Shown one piece after another: positions 1 to 7,562 of a stretch of 19,480 bases of DNA. Position 1 is the first letter of the stretch, and each line of letters starts with the position of its first letter. The position numbers and the translations under genes are program-made. The stretch covers positions 1-19,480 of the forward strand of contig CATZYB010000022.1 of NCBI GenBank assembly GCA_958426095.1, read 5' to 3'. The notes under the pieces were generated by a model. The model saw only the letters and a program-made list of their open reading frames with translations, did no database searches and was not told where the DNA came from. Origin of the DNA: an uncultured Lachnospiraceae bacterium (GTDB lineage Bacteria; Bacillota; Clostridia; Lachnospirales; Lachnospiraceae).

Positions 1-3000
1 AATTTTATCACTGCCTCGAAAATCGAATGTATCCGGGACAAGCTGTTGAAGATTTTCCAGGAACGTTTCGGATACTATGTGGATATTTCCATCGAATATA
101 TCCGGGAGCGGAAAAGCCGTCAGGCCGAATATGCGGAGGAAACCTTCCAGCGGGAGGTGGACGCTATTGTTCAAAATTATGCGGAAGCGGAAGCCGCTGT
201 GAAACAGAAGGAAGAAAAGATTGCCGAACAGCAGAAACCGGCCAGAGATTTCAAGAAGGAAAATACATACATTAAGAAAAAAATTATCGATCCGGATATT
301 TTTTATGGCCGTCCTTTTGAGGGCGACGAGACACCAATTTCTGAAATCAATGATGAAATTGGGGAAGTGATCGTCCGCGGAAAAGTAATTCAGCTTGAAA
401 CCAGAGAAATCCGAAATGAAAAGACGATTGTCATTTTTGCCGTAACGGATTTTACCGACAGTATTACGGCGAAAGTATTTACAAAAAATGAATTTCTGCC
501 TCAGGTTCTCGCCAATTTGAAAGTGGGAAAATTTGTACGCATGAAGGCCATGGCAGTCATGGATAAATATGATCACGGCATTGCGTTAAACTCGGTGATG
601 GGAATAAAAAATATTCCGGATTTTACGGAAAAACGGATGGATTTAAGTCCGGTGAAGCGGGTGGAGCTGCACGCCCATACGACAATGAGCGATATGGATA
701 GCGTGGCCGATTGTAAGACCATGCTTAAAACTGCTATGTCCTGGGGACATAAGGCCATGGCCATTACGGACCATGGTGTGGTCCAGGCCTTTACGGATGC
801 GAATCATTGTGTGGAAGGTACGGATTTCAAGCCAATTTATGGCGTGGAAGGCTATTTGGTGGATGATTTAAAGCCGATTGTTTTTGAATCGAAAAACCAG
901 AGCCTGGACAGTAAGTTTGTTGTCTTTGATATTGAGACAACAGGATTTAGTGCGGTTAATGACCGTATTATCGAAATCGGTGCGGTGAAGGTGGAAAACG
1001 GTGAGATCGTGGACCGTTACAGTACCTTTGTCAATCCGGAGCGGCCGATTCCTTTTGAGATTGAAAAGCTGACAGGAATTAACGACGGCATGGTTGTGGA
1101 TGCGGATGTCATTGAAAAGGTATTGCCGGAATTTCTGGAATTTTCGAAAGACTGTATTATGGTTGCTCATAATGCAGAATTTGATATGAGCTTTATTAAA
1201 GAAAATTGCCGGAGAATGGATATGCTTCGGGAGTTTACAGTGGTAGATACTCTGGCTATGGCCCGGAGTATGCTGCCGGATCTGAAGAATTATAAATTGG
1301 ATACGGTGGTGGAAGCTGTCGGCGGAACGCTGGAGAATCATCACCGGGCCGTGGAGGACGCCGAATCCACGGCAGATATTTTTGTGAAATTTGTTGCCCG
1401 GTTAAAGGGCATGGGCGTGACGGACCTGGATACATTAAACGGTATGAGTCAGATGTCGGTCAATGCCATTAAGAAGTTGAAAACCTATCATATTATTATA
1501 CTGGCCGAGAATGATATCGGACGGATCAATCTGTACCGTTTGGTATCCTGGTCCCATTTGGACTATTATGCGAGACGGCCGAGGATACCAAAAAGTGTGT
1601 TGTCAAAATACCGGGAAGGCCTTATTATTGGTTCGGCCTGCGAAGCGGGCGAACTGTATCAGGCAGTGTTAAATGACCGTCCTTCCGATGAGATCGCCCG
1701 GATCGTCAATTTTTATGATTATCTGGAAATCCAGCCCATTGGCAATAACCTGTTTATGATCGAGAGTGAAAAGATTCCTCAGATTCAGTCCAGAGAAGAT
1801 TTGATGGAGATGAACCGGAAAATTGTCCGTCTCGGCGAACAGTTTCATAAGCCGGTCTGTGCTACATGCGATGTACATTTTATCAATCCCGAGGATGAAG
1901 TTTACCGGCGGATCATTATGGCGGGTAAAGGCTTTGACGATGCGGACAGGCAGCCGCCGATCTATTTCCGGACAACGGAAGAGATGCTGGAAGAATTTAT
2001 GTATCTCGGTGCGGAAAAGGCGGAAGAGGTTGTCATTACTAATACAAATTATATAGCGGATCAGATCGAGCGGATATCTCCGGTGCGTCCGGATAAATGT
2101 CCGCCGGTCATTGAAGATTCGGATAAGACACTTCGGACGATTTGCTATGACAAGGCACATGCCCTTTATGGCGAAAATCTTCCAGAGATCGTGGTAGAAC
2201 GGCTGGAAAGAGAATTAAATTCCATCATCGGCAACGGCTTTGCCGTTATGTATATTATTGCCCAGAAATTGGTGTGGAAGTCGGTGGCTGATGGCTACCT
2301 GGTTGGCTCCCGTGGTTCGGTCGGTTCATCCTTTGCGGCCTTTACTGCCGGAATCACGGAGGTTAATTCCCTTCCAGCCCATTATCTCTGTCCGAACTGT
2401 AAATATGTGGATTTTGATTCGGATTATGTAAAGAGTTTTTCGGGACGTTCCGGCTGCGATATGGAAGATAAAGTGTGTCCGGTCTGCGGTACGCCTCTGT
2501 CGAAAGAGGGACATGATATTCCTTTTGAAACCTTCCTTGGATTTAAAGGAAACAAGGAACCGGATATTGACTTGAATTTTTCCGGTGAATATCAGAGTAA
2601 AGCCCATGACTACACGGAAGTTATCTTTGGTAAGGGCCAGACTTTCCGGGCCGGAACGATCGGTACCCTGGCGGAAAAGACAGCTTATGGTTATGCCAGG
2701 GGATATTTTGAGGACCATCAAATAGAAAAACGGAGCTGTGAACTGACCCGGCTGGCTTCCGGCTGTGTCGGCGTCCGCCGGACGACAGGACAGCATCCGG
2801 GCGGCATTATTGTTGTACCTTTGGGAGAAGAAATATATTCTTTTACGCCGGTACAGCATCCGGCCAATGATCAGACGACCCGTATTATTACGACCCATTT
2901 CGATTATCATTCGATTGACCATAACCTGTTGAAGCTGGATATTCTCGGACACGATGATCCGACCATGATCCGTATGCTTCAGGATATTACCGGGGTGGAT

Positions 3001-3996
3001 CCGACGACGATACGCCTGGATGATCAGGAAGTCCTGTCACTGTTCCATGGTCTGGATGCTTTACATATTAAACCGGAGGATATTGGCGGCACGGATTTGG
3101 GCTCCCTTGGTATCCCTGAATTTGGAACCGACTTTGTTATGCAGATGCTCCGGGATACAAAGCCGAAAGCATTTTCAGATCTGGTGCGTATTTCCGGTCT
3201 TTCCCACGGAACCGACGTTTGGCTGAACAATGCTCAGACGCTTATCAAAGAGGGGAAGGCGGAAATTTCCACGGCCATCTGTACCCGTGACGATATTATG
3301 ATTTATTTGATCAATAAGGGTGTGGAATCGGAGCTTTCTTTTAAAATTATGGAGAGCGTCCGTAAGGGAAAAGGTCTGACGCCGGAATTTGAAGCGGCTA
3401 TGAAAGAGCACGATGTGCCGGATTGGTATATCTGGTCTTGTAAAAAGATTAAGTATATGTTCCCGAAGGCCCATGCGGTGGCCTATGTTATGATGGGCTT
3501 CCGTATCGCCTGGTTTAAGATTCATTACCCGCTGGCCTATTATGCGGCCTTCTTTACGATTCGTGCCACGGCTTTTGACTATGAACTGATGTGCCGGGGG
3601 AAGGAAGAACTGGAAAAACAGTTGAAGCTTTATAAATCCAATCCGAACCTGACAGCAAAGGAAAAGGATACCGTTCGGGATATGAAAATCGTTCAGGAAT
3701 TTTATGCGAGAGGTTTTGATTTCCTTCCGATTGATTTATATAAATCAGAGGCGATCAAGTTTACGATCGTTGGGAATAAACTGCTTCCGCCATTCTCATC
3801 CATTGACGGCATGGGCGGTATTGCGGCGGAAGCGTTGGCATTGGCCGCCAAAGACGGTCCGTTCATTTCGAAAGATGATATTGCCGGACGGGCCAAGGTC
3901 AGCCGGAGTACACTGGATGTGATGGGAGAACTGGGTCTGCTCGGCGATTTGCCGGAAAGCAATCAGCTTTCCATCTTTGACTTAAAAATTGGATAG
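1..3996 (+). CDS. polC: DNA polymerase III PolC-type, 5'-partial
   Basis: This is the replicative DNA polymerase of low-GC Gram-positive bacteria, which extends primers at the replication fork and proofreads through a built-in 3'-5' exonuclease. The frame is open from base 1, so the start lies upstream; a TTG at 46 is internal. About 1331 residues are visible, against roughly 1430-1500 usual for PolC, so about 100-170 N-terminal residues are missing. In visible numbering there is an OB-fold near 115-170 and a PHP domain beginning at the HAHTTMSD motif (224). The DEDD exonuclease is inserted into PHP, with FDIETTG around D310/E312. A zinc-binding insertion carries CPNC (797-800) and CPVC (826-829). 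The polymerase acidic residues are in PDIDLNFSG (D855, D857) and LDILGHDD (D980). The C-terminal QLSIF (1322-1326) fits a beta-clamp binding motif. No damage is visible. The insertion of the exonuclease in PHP separates PolC from DnaE. Confidence 0.97.
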   Translation, partial: NFITASKIECIRDKLLKIFQERFGYYVDISIEYIRERKSRQAEYAEETFQREVDAIVQNYAEAEAAVKQKEEKIAEQQKPARDFKKENTYIKKKIIDPDIFYGRPFEGDETPISEINDEIGEVIVRGKVIQLETREIRNEKTIVIFAVTDFTDSITAKVFTKNEFLPQVLANLKVGKFVRMKAMAVMDKYDHGIALNSVMGIKNIPDFTEKRMDLSPVKRVELHAHTTMSDMDSVADCKTMLKTAMSWGHKAMAITDHGVVQAFTDANHCVEGTDFKPIYGVEGYLVDDLKPIVFESKNQSLDSKFVVFDIETTGFSAVNDRIIEIGAVKVENGEIVDRYSTFVNPERPIPFEIEKLTGINDGMVVDADVIEKVLPEFLEFSKDCIMVAHNAEFDMSFIKENCRRMDMLREFTVVDTLAMARSMLPDLKNYKLDTVVEAVGGTLENHHRAVEDAESTADIFVKFVARLKGMGVTDLDTLNGMSQMSVNAIKKLKTYHIIILAENDIGRINLYRLVSWSHLDYYARRPRIPKSVLSKYREGLIIGSACEAGELYQAVLNDRPSDEIARIVNFYDYLEIQPIGNNLFMIESEKIPQIQSREDLMEMNRKIVRLGEQFHKPVCATCDVHFINPEDEVYRRIIMAGKGFDDADRQPPIYFRTTEEMLEEFMYLGAEKAEEVVITNTNYIADQIERISPVRPDKCPPVIEDSDKTLRTICYDKAHALYGENLPEIVVERLERELNSIIGNGFAVMYIIAQKLVWKSVADGYLVGSRGSVGSSFAAFTAGITEVNSLPAHYLCPNCKYVDFDSDYVKSFSGRSGCDMEDKVCPVCGTPLSKEGHDIPFETFLGFKGNKEPDIDLNFSGEYQSKAHDYTEVIFGKGQTFRAGTIGTLAEKTAYGYARGYFEDHQIEKRSCELTRLASGCVGVRRTTGQHPGGIIVVPLGEEIYSFTPVQHPANDQTTRIITTHFDYHSIDHNLLKLDILGHDDPTMIRMLQDITGVDPTTIRLDDQEVLSLFHGLDALHIKPEDIGGTDLGSLGIPEFGTDFVMQMLRDTKPKAFSDLVRISGLSHGTDVWLNNAQTLIKEGKAEISTAICTRDDIMIYLINKGVESELSFKIMESVRKGKGLTPEFEAAMKEHDVPDWYIWSCKKIKYMFPKAHAVAYVMMGFRIAWFKIHYPLAYYAAFFTIRATAFDYELMCRGKEELEKQLKLYKSNPNLTAKEKDTVRDMKIVQEFYARGFDFLPIDLYKSEAIKFTIVGNKLLPPFSSIDGMGGIAAEALALAAKDGPFISKDDIAGRAKVSRSTLDVMGELGLLGDLPESNQLSIFDLKIG

Positions 3997-4008
3997 GAGG
4001 GGAAGTCT

Positions 4009-4944
4009 GTGTATTATTTTATTGTCAACCCAAATGCCAGGTCCGGCAAAGGGAGGATGATCTGGCAGAAGGTATGCCGGATAATGAATGAAAAAGGACT
4101 GCCCTATGAGGCGCTTTTTACGGAGAAAAAGGGAGAAGCGGCGAAGCTGGCCAGAGAAGCGGCCGAGCGGGACGAAGAGAAGGGAAAAACTGAATCGGAG
4201 AAAATCATCGTGGCCATGGGCGGCGACGGAACTATCTCAGAAGTCATGGACGGTATCTGGGACCATCCGGAGGTGACCTTTGCCTTTATACCGATCGGAT
4301 CAGGCAATGATTTTGCCCGGAGTCTTGGAATCTCTTCCAATTGGCGCAAAGCCCTGACGGGGATTCTCTCAGAGAAGCACCGAATATATTTTCATCCGGG
4401 ACGGCTGGAATATGACGGAAAGGTTCGCCATTTCGGAGGAAGCATGGGTATTGGTTTCGATGCGGCAGTCTGCGACGGGGCGAACCGTCTGCGTTTTAAG
4501 TCGGTTTTTAACCGGCTCGGCCTCGGTCAATTCACCTACACCGGTGTGGCGATCAAGCTTCTCGTGACCAGTTCCTGTGATAAACTTAAAATCCGTCTGG
4601 ATGGGAAAGAGATTCATCGGTTTAAAAAAGTCCTTTTTCTGTGCGGATTAAAGGGGAACTATGAGGGCGGCGGCTTTATGTTTGCTCCGGACGCCCGGAT
4701 CGATGATGAATATCTGCATATCTGCATTGCAGCAGGTATACCGGTGTTTAAACGTTTTTTGCTTTTGCCGAAAGCTTTGAAGGGAAAGCATGTGGGAGTG
4801 CCAGGGGTTTATATGTATCGTTGTAAAAAGATAGAGATTTTGTCCTCCCGGCCGAAGTTGATTCACGGCGACGGCGAGGTCAACGGGCCGGTGACAAAGG
4901 TAACGGCCAGCCTGGAGCCGACAGAGGTTTCGATGATATACTAA
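4009..4944 (+). CDS. Diacylglycerol kinase family lipid kinase (DagK/YegS/BmrU-like)
   Basis: A 311-residue cytosolic or membrane-peripheral lipid kinase of the family that phosphorylates diacylglycerol or related lipids with ATP, usually to recycle diacylglycerol into phospholipid synthesis. The start is GTG, chosen because AGGAGGGG (3995-4002), overlapping the polC stop codon, sits six bases upstream. Family landmarks are NPNARSGKG (7-15), the nucleotide-binding GGDGT (71-75), GSGNDFAR (97-104), the GGGFMFAPDA stretch (220-229) and the late acidic DGE motif (288-290). Length is typical. It lies 12 bases after polC, so the two are probably co-transcribed and end at the terminator at 4965-5024. 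The exact lipid substrate cannot be read from sequence; sphingosine/ceramide-type or undecaprenol-type activity is less likely but not excluded. Confidence 0.93.
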   Translation: MYYFIVNPNARSGKGRMIWQKVCRIMNEKGLPYEALFTEKKGEAAKLAREAAERDEEKGKTESEKIIVAMGGDGTISEVMDGIWDHPEVTFAFIPIGSGNDFARSLGISSNWRKALTGILSEKHRIYFHPGRLEYDGKVRHFGGSMGIGFDAAVCDGANRLRFKSVFNRLGLGQFTYTGVAIKLLVTSSCDKLKIRLDGKEIHRFKKVLFLCGLKGNYEGGGFMFAPDARIDDEYLHICIAAGIPVFKRFLLLPKALKGKHVGVPGVYMYRCKKIEILSSRPKLIHGDGEVNGPVTKVTASLEPTEVSMIY

Positions 4945-4964
4945 ATAAGTAAGATATTAAAACT

Positions 4965-5024
4965 AAAAATGTGCTGTTCGTCAGAAAAACAGGTTGTTAA
5001 GCGGACGAACAGCACATTTTTTTT
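4965..5024 (+). terminator. Strong rho-independent terminator after the lipid kinase
   Basis: An 18-base perfect inverted repeat (4965-4982 with 5004-5021, core GTGCTGTTCGTC / GACGAACAGCAC) encloses a 21-base loop and runs into eight T residues (5017-5024). The left arm begins with five A, so it may also terminate transcription from the other strand. It separates the polC-lipid kinase unit from the WXG-lipase module. Confidence 0.9.
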
Positions 5025-5030
5025 GTAGTG

Positions 5031-5039
5031 TGATATTGT
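5031..5039 (+). promoter_or_regulatory. Possible extended -10 element before the WXG-like gene
   Basis: TG-A-TATTGT lies 37 bases before the ATG at 5077 and resembles an extended -10 box. No convincing -35 hexamer is present at the expected distance, since that region falls in the terminator stem. A promoter is expected here because a strong terminator precedes the module, but this particular site is weakly supported. Confidence 0.25.
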
Positions 5040-5076
5040 AAATTCATAAATGATGAAAACGATGGGAGGGGAAAGA

Positions 5077-5388
5077 ATGAAGTCACTGTCAGAGATTAAT
5101 ATGGATTTTAAGCAGGCGATTCAAAAAGCGGAAGAACTGGAAGAGATTGCAGGAGAAATGAAAAATCTTGCAAATAACGAGTTTGGTACATCTCTTCAAA
5201 ATTTATCTATATCCTGGAAAAGCAATACGGCCTCTTCTTTTTCGAGCAAGGGAGCAAAGCTGAAAGAAAAAATAAACGGGAGCGCCGATGAGTTAAATAA
5301 TATTGCAAGAACAATAAGAACCGCCGCGCAGCTCTTATATAACGCAGAGATGGCGGCACATTATCTGGCAGAAAAAAGGATTTTTTAA
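5077..5388 (+). CDS. WXG100-like small helical protein (type VII secretion partner-like)
   Basis: A 103-residue, mostly helical protein without signal peptide. The ATG at 5077 is chosen because GGGAGGGG (5064-5071) lies just upstream; an in-frame ATG at 5050 would precede that site and is less likely. Size, two long amphipathic helices and a central turn at SISWKSN (W47) match the WXG100/EsxA fold, in which helical hairpins dimerise and are exported by type VII secretion. The third position of the WXG triplet is Ser here rather than Gly. Established knowledge: small WXG100-like proteins encoded directly upstream of LXG or reverse-LXG toxins act as their secretion partners. It is followed after 18 bases by the lipoprotein and then by the lipase, so the inferred role is partner of that lipase. 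Family membership is a fold-level judgement. Confidence 0.7.
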   Translation: MKSLSEINMDFKQAIQKAEELEEIAGEMKNLANNEFGTSLQNLSISWKSNTASSFSSKGAKLKEKINGSADELNNIARTIRTAAQLLYNAEMAAHYLAEKRIF

Positions 5389-5406
5389 TATCTGGGGAGA
5401 CGGCCT

Positions 5407-6126
5407 ATGAATAGAAAGATGATGATAGGAGTGATAATCATGGCAGCGGCAATGGTATTTAGTGGATGTGGGATGAATCAAGATGGCTATAAAGAGCAGG
5501 CGGCCAGGCTTTTAAATGAAAAATATGACGAGGTCTTTGTCATTGATAAATATTTGGGACAGGAACATATGAATGATTATTATGAGGTTCAGGCTTATTC
5601 AGAGAATTATCCGGCGGTCTTGTTTGAAGCAAAAGCAGCAAAGGATGGTTCGACGATATCTGATGAATATGTGGCAGCCAGAGTATGTTATACCATTGAG
5701 AAGCAGATACAATCGAATATTGAATCACTTCCGGGATATATGCAAATTGACGTTCATGCAGTAAGTAACAGCATCGATTCATCGGATGCAGATATGACCC
5801 CGAAACAGTTTGCTGAACTGAAAACAAAAAATAAATATGTAGTTTACATTCATTACTGCCCTCAGGAGTTCGATGCGGATAGAGTATATGAGGTGATTTT
5901 AAATTCGATGAACGGCTTGGATTATTTAAGCGGCCGTATTCGTTTTTATATAGTAGAAGAGGAAGTATTGAGTCAGGTTCAAAACTATCTGGAAGAATAT
6001 GCAAATCTGTATTATGACTATGAAGAATTGTTGGAAGATTCGGTTTGTATTGAGATACCTTTTGAAAACGGTTCTGTGAATATGAGCAAAGAGGAATTTG
6101 TGAAAAAGGCGGGTGGACGATTATGA
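5407..6126 (+). CDS. Lipoprotein, candidate immunity or accessory protein of the lipase
   Basis: A 239-residue lipoprotein of unrecognised family. GGGGAGA (5394-5400) precedes the ATG by six bases. The N-terminus has basic residues, a hydrophobic segment (about 5-18) and a lipobox ending FSGC, with the lipidated Cys at 21, so the mature protein should be anchored on the outer face of the membrane. The rest is an acidic, Tyr-rich mixed alpha/beta domain with no motif I can name. Its stop overlaps the start of the lipase in an ATGA tetranucleotide, implying translational coupling and roughly equal synthesis. Since the lipase type is known from type VII toxins neutralised by lipoproteins, the inferred role is protection of the producer's membrane from its own lipase. 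A chaperone or targeting role is the alternative. Confidence 0.7.
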   Translation: MNRKMMIGVIIMAAAMVFSGCGMNQDGYKEQAARLLNEKYDEVFVIDKYLGQEHMNDYYEVQAYSENYPAVLFEAKAAKDGSTISDEYVAARVCYTIEKQIQSNIESLPGYMQIDVHAVSNSIDSSDADMTPKQFAELKTKNKYVVYIHYCPQEFDADRVYEVILNSMNGLDYLSGRIRFYIVEEEVLSQVQNYLEEYANLYYDYEELLEDSVCIEIPFENGSVNMSKEEFVKKAGGRL

Positions 6127-7382
6127 GCTGTTCGGATGATCAGATGATTATAGCATCACAGATAGCCTACTATGATTTTGATATCAATGCTGTGAATGCA
6201 GGCACCTATACAGTGAGAGAGCTTCTTGAAATGGAAATCGAATCCGGAAATGCGTCGGATATGGAAAAGGCACAAAGAATTTTAAATCTGATTAACGAAA
6301 ATTCCCGGACAGAGGCATGTGGTAATTGGGTTATTCGGAGTGTTCGTAATGATCAACATGGAAGCGGCATGTATGCCTGTCTGCTCGATATGGGAAACGA
6401 ACAGGCCATGATTGCCTTCAGAGGCAGTGAATCCGATACGTTGGAAAATGTTGTAAAAGATTGGGTTGTGTCGGACTTTGGATTGCTGAACAGTGTTTTG
6501 ACACCGCAGCAGATGGCAGCAGAAAAATATGTCCAAGATATATATCGTCAGTATGGGGATGAATTCACCAGTTTTGACTTAACAGGTCATTCTTTAGGCG
6601 GTAATTTGGCGGAACATGTGACGATTACAGCTCCGGATGGAATGAGGGAAAAAATTGGACGTTGTGTCAATCTGGATGGACCGGGATATTCCAATCTATA
6701 TATGGAAGTTCACGCGGAGGATATTGAGAAATCGAAGCATACCATTGACCATTATCAATGGAGCTGGTGCGGCTCTCTTTTAAATCCGATACCGGGAAGC
6801 AATTATCAGACGGTATATGCGAGTGAGCCGGAGGATGGGGGCGTTATAAAAAAATATTTTTGGAAGCATGATACAAAAAATGTAATTTCATTTGATAAAA
6901 ACGGAAACATGTTGCCAGCTTCACGAGACCCGGTTACGATGGCCATCAGCAGTTTTGCTCAATCTTTGGATATGTCGCTGTTTACGATGGTTTCATTGTT
7001 GGTACCGGAACTAATGTTCAATCAATTAGATAGATTGAAAGATGAATTAGAAACCTTATGGCGACAATGGGAAATATATAGAAATTCATGGAATGCGGAT
7101 ATGGAATTTGAAGTTTCATGGAATCGTGTCACATTGGAAATGGAACAAATTCAGAATATTTCAGAAAAACTGCAGGTTTATAGCGAGGCTGTAGCGAATA
7201 TTCAAAAACAATTACCATTCCATTCTGCGGTTACGGGATATGTAAAATATCGTTTGTGGAATGAAACAAATAAAATTCAAAATTATTCAAATAAAGCTGC
7301 GAAATATGCAGAGACAGGAAGAAATTGTGCACAGCAATACCAAAACAGTGAAGGGCAGATTGCCGGAAATTATAGTATTTGA
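6123..7382 (+). CDS. Mbeg1/DUF2974-like lipase with helical C-terminal tail (TslA-like)
   Basis: A 419-residue protein without Sec signal peptide. Residues 1-270 form an alpha/beta hydrolase of the Mbeg1/DUF2974 lipase type: the N-terminal DDQMIIASQIAYYDFD stretch, the strand MIAFRGSES (96-104), the nucleophile elbow GHSLGG (S157) and VNLDGPGYS (183-190). His249 in WKHD is a plausible triad histidine. Residues about 280-419 are different: long helices, several Trp (313, 316, 323, 333) and little predicted sheet, like WXG100/LXG secretion domains. Lipase first and helical targeting domain last is the 'reverse' order reported for the type VII-secreted phospholipase TslA. Together with the WXG100-like gene and lipoprotein upstream, the inferred product is a secreted antibacterial or host-directed lipase. 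A cytosolic lipase of unknown purpose cannot be excluded. Confidence 0.8.
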   Translation: MSCSDDQMIIASQIAYYDFDINAVNAGTYTVRELLEMEIESGNASDMEKAQRILNLINENSRTEACGNWVIRSVRNDQHGSGMYACLLDMGNEQAMIAFRGSESDTLENVVKDWVVSDFGLLNSVLTPQQMAAEKYVQDIYRQYGDEFTSFDLTGHSLGGNLAEHVTITAPDGMREKIGRCVNLDGPGYSNLYMEVHAEDIEKSKHTIDHYQWSWCGSLLNPIPGSNYQTVYASEPEDGGVIKKYFWKHDTKNVISFDKNGNMLPASRDPVTMAISSFAQSLDMSLFTMVSLLVPELMFNQLDRLKDELETLWRQWEIYRNSWNADMEFEVSWNRVTLEMEQIQNISEKLQVYSEAVANIQKQLPFHSAVTGYVKYRLWNETNKIQNYSNKAAKYAETGRNCAQQYQNSEGQIAGNYSI

Positions 7383-7424
7383 GTGATGTGAGGAATAACG
7401 GGCAAATTATGGATAAATGTTAAT

Positions 7425-7459
7425 AAAATGATACAAAATTTTTCAAAAATGATACAAAA
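7425..7459 (+). repeat. Direct repeat AAAATGATACAAAA, two copies 21 bases apart
   Basis: The 14-base word AAAATGATACAAAA occurs at 7425-7438 and 7446-7459. The start-to-start spacing is 21 bases, two turns of the helix, so both copies face the same side of the DNA. This is the geometry of a paired activator or repressor site upstream of the candidate promoter at 7504-7532. The A/T-rich composition makes chance more likely than for a mixed word. Confidence 0.5.
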
Positions 7460-7503
7460 AGCGTTTTTTTACAAAAAAAATTGACCACAAAATTTGACAC
7501 ATA

Positions 7504-7532
7504 TTGTCGAGGGACGTCGACAGATTTAAGAT
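7504..7532 (+). promoter_or_regulatory. Candidate sigma-A promoter of the protease-kinase operon
   Basis: TTGTCG (7504-7509), a 17-base spacer and TAAGAT (7527-7532) match the -35 and -10 consensus at four of six positions each. It lies about 30 bases before the ATG at 7563. The -35 overlaps the inverted repeat at 7505-7522. TTGACA at 7494 and TTGACC at 7481 are better -35 words but have no -10 box at a suitable distance. Confidence 0.4.
7505..7522 (+). promoter_or_regulatory. Inverted repeat TGTCGA-N6-TCGACA, candidate operator
   Basis: Two perfect six-base arms, TGTCGA and TCGACA, flank a six-base centre and overlap the candidate -35 box. The arms resemble the Spo0A binding core TGTCGAA on both strands, each lacking the final A of the heptamer. 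A dimeric regulator binding here is plausible; Spo0A is only one possibility. Confidence 0.45.
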
Positions 7533-7562
7533 AAGTTTAAAATAATATTAGGAGGATTTGTT

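Larger units (their letters stand above)
7383..7562 (+). promoter_or_regulatory. Regulatory gap before the phospho-signalling operon
   Basis: This 180-base A/T-rich gap holds no credible gene. It contains two direct repeats, A and T tracts that could act as an UP element or bend DNA (about 7456-7480), an inverted repeat, a candidate promoter, and a strong AGGAGG site (7550-7555) seven bases before the protease ATG. There is no G/C-rich hairpin to end the upstream lipase module, so some read-through is possible. Confidence 0.6.

Noticed and set aside
868..3525. Several open frames on the minus strand (up to 208 codons) within polC
   Set aside because: They lie wholly antisense to the conserved PolC frame, have no ribosome binding sites or recognisable domains, and follow from its codon usage.
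7456..7485. Possible terminator AAAAAGCGTTTTTTT after the lipase gene
   Set aside because: The stem would be A-T only with a three-base loop and no G/C core, so it should not stop transcription by itself.
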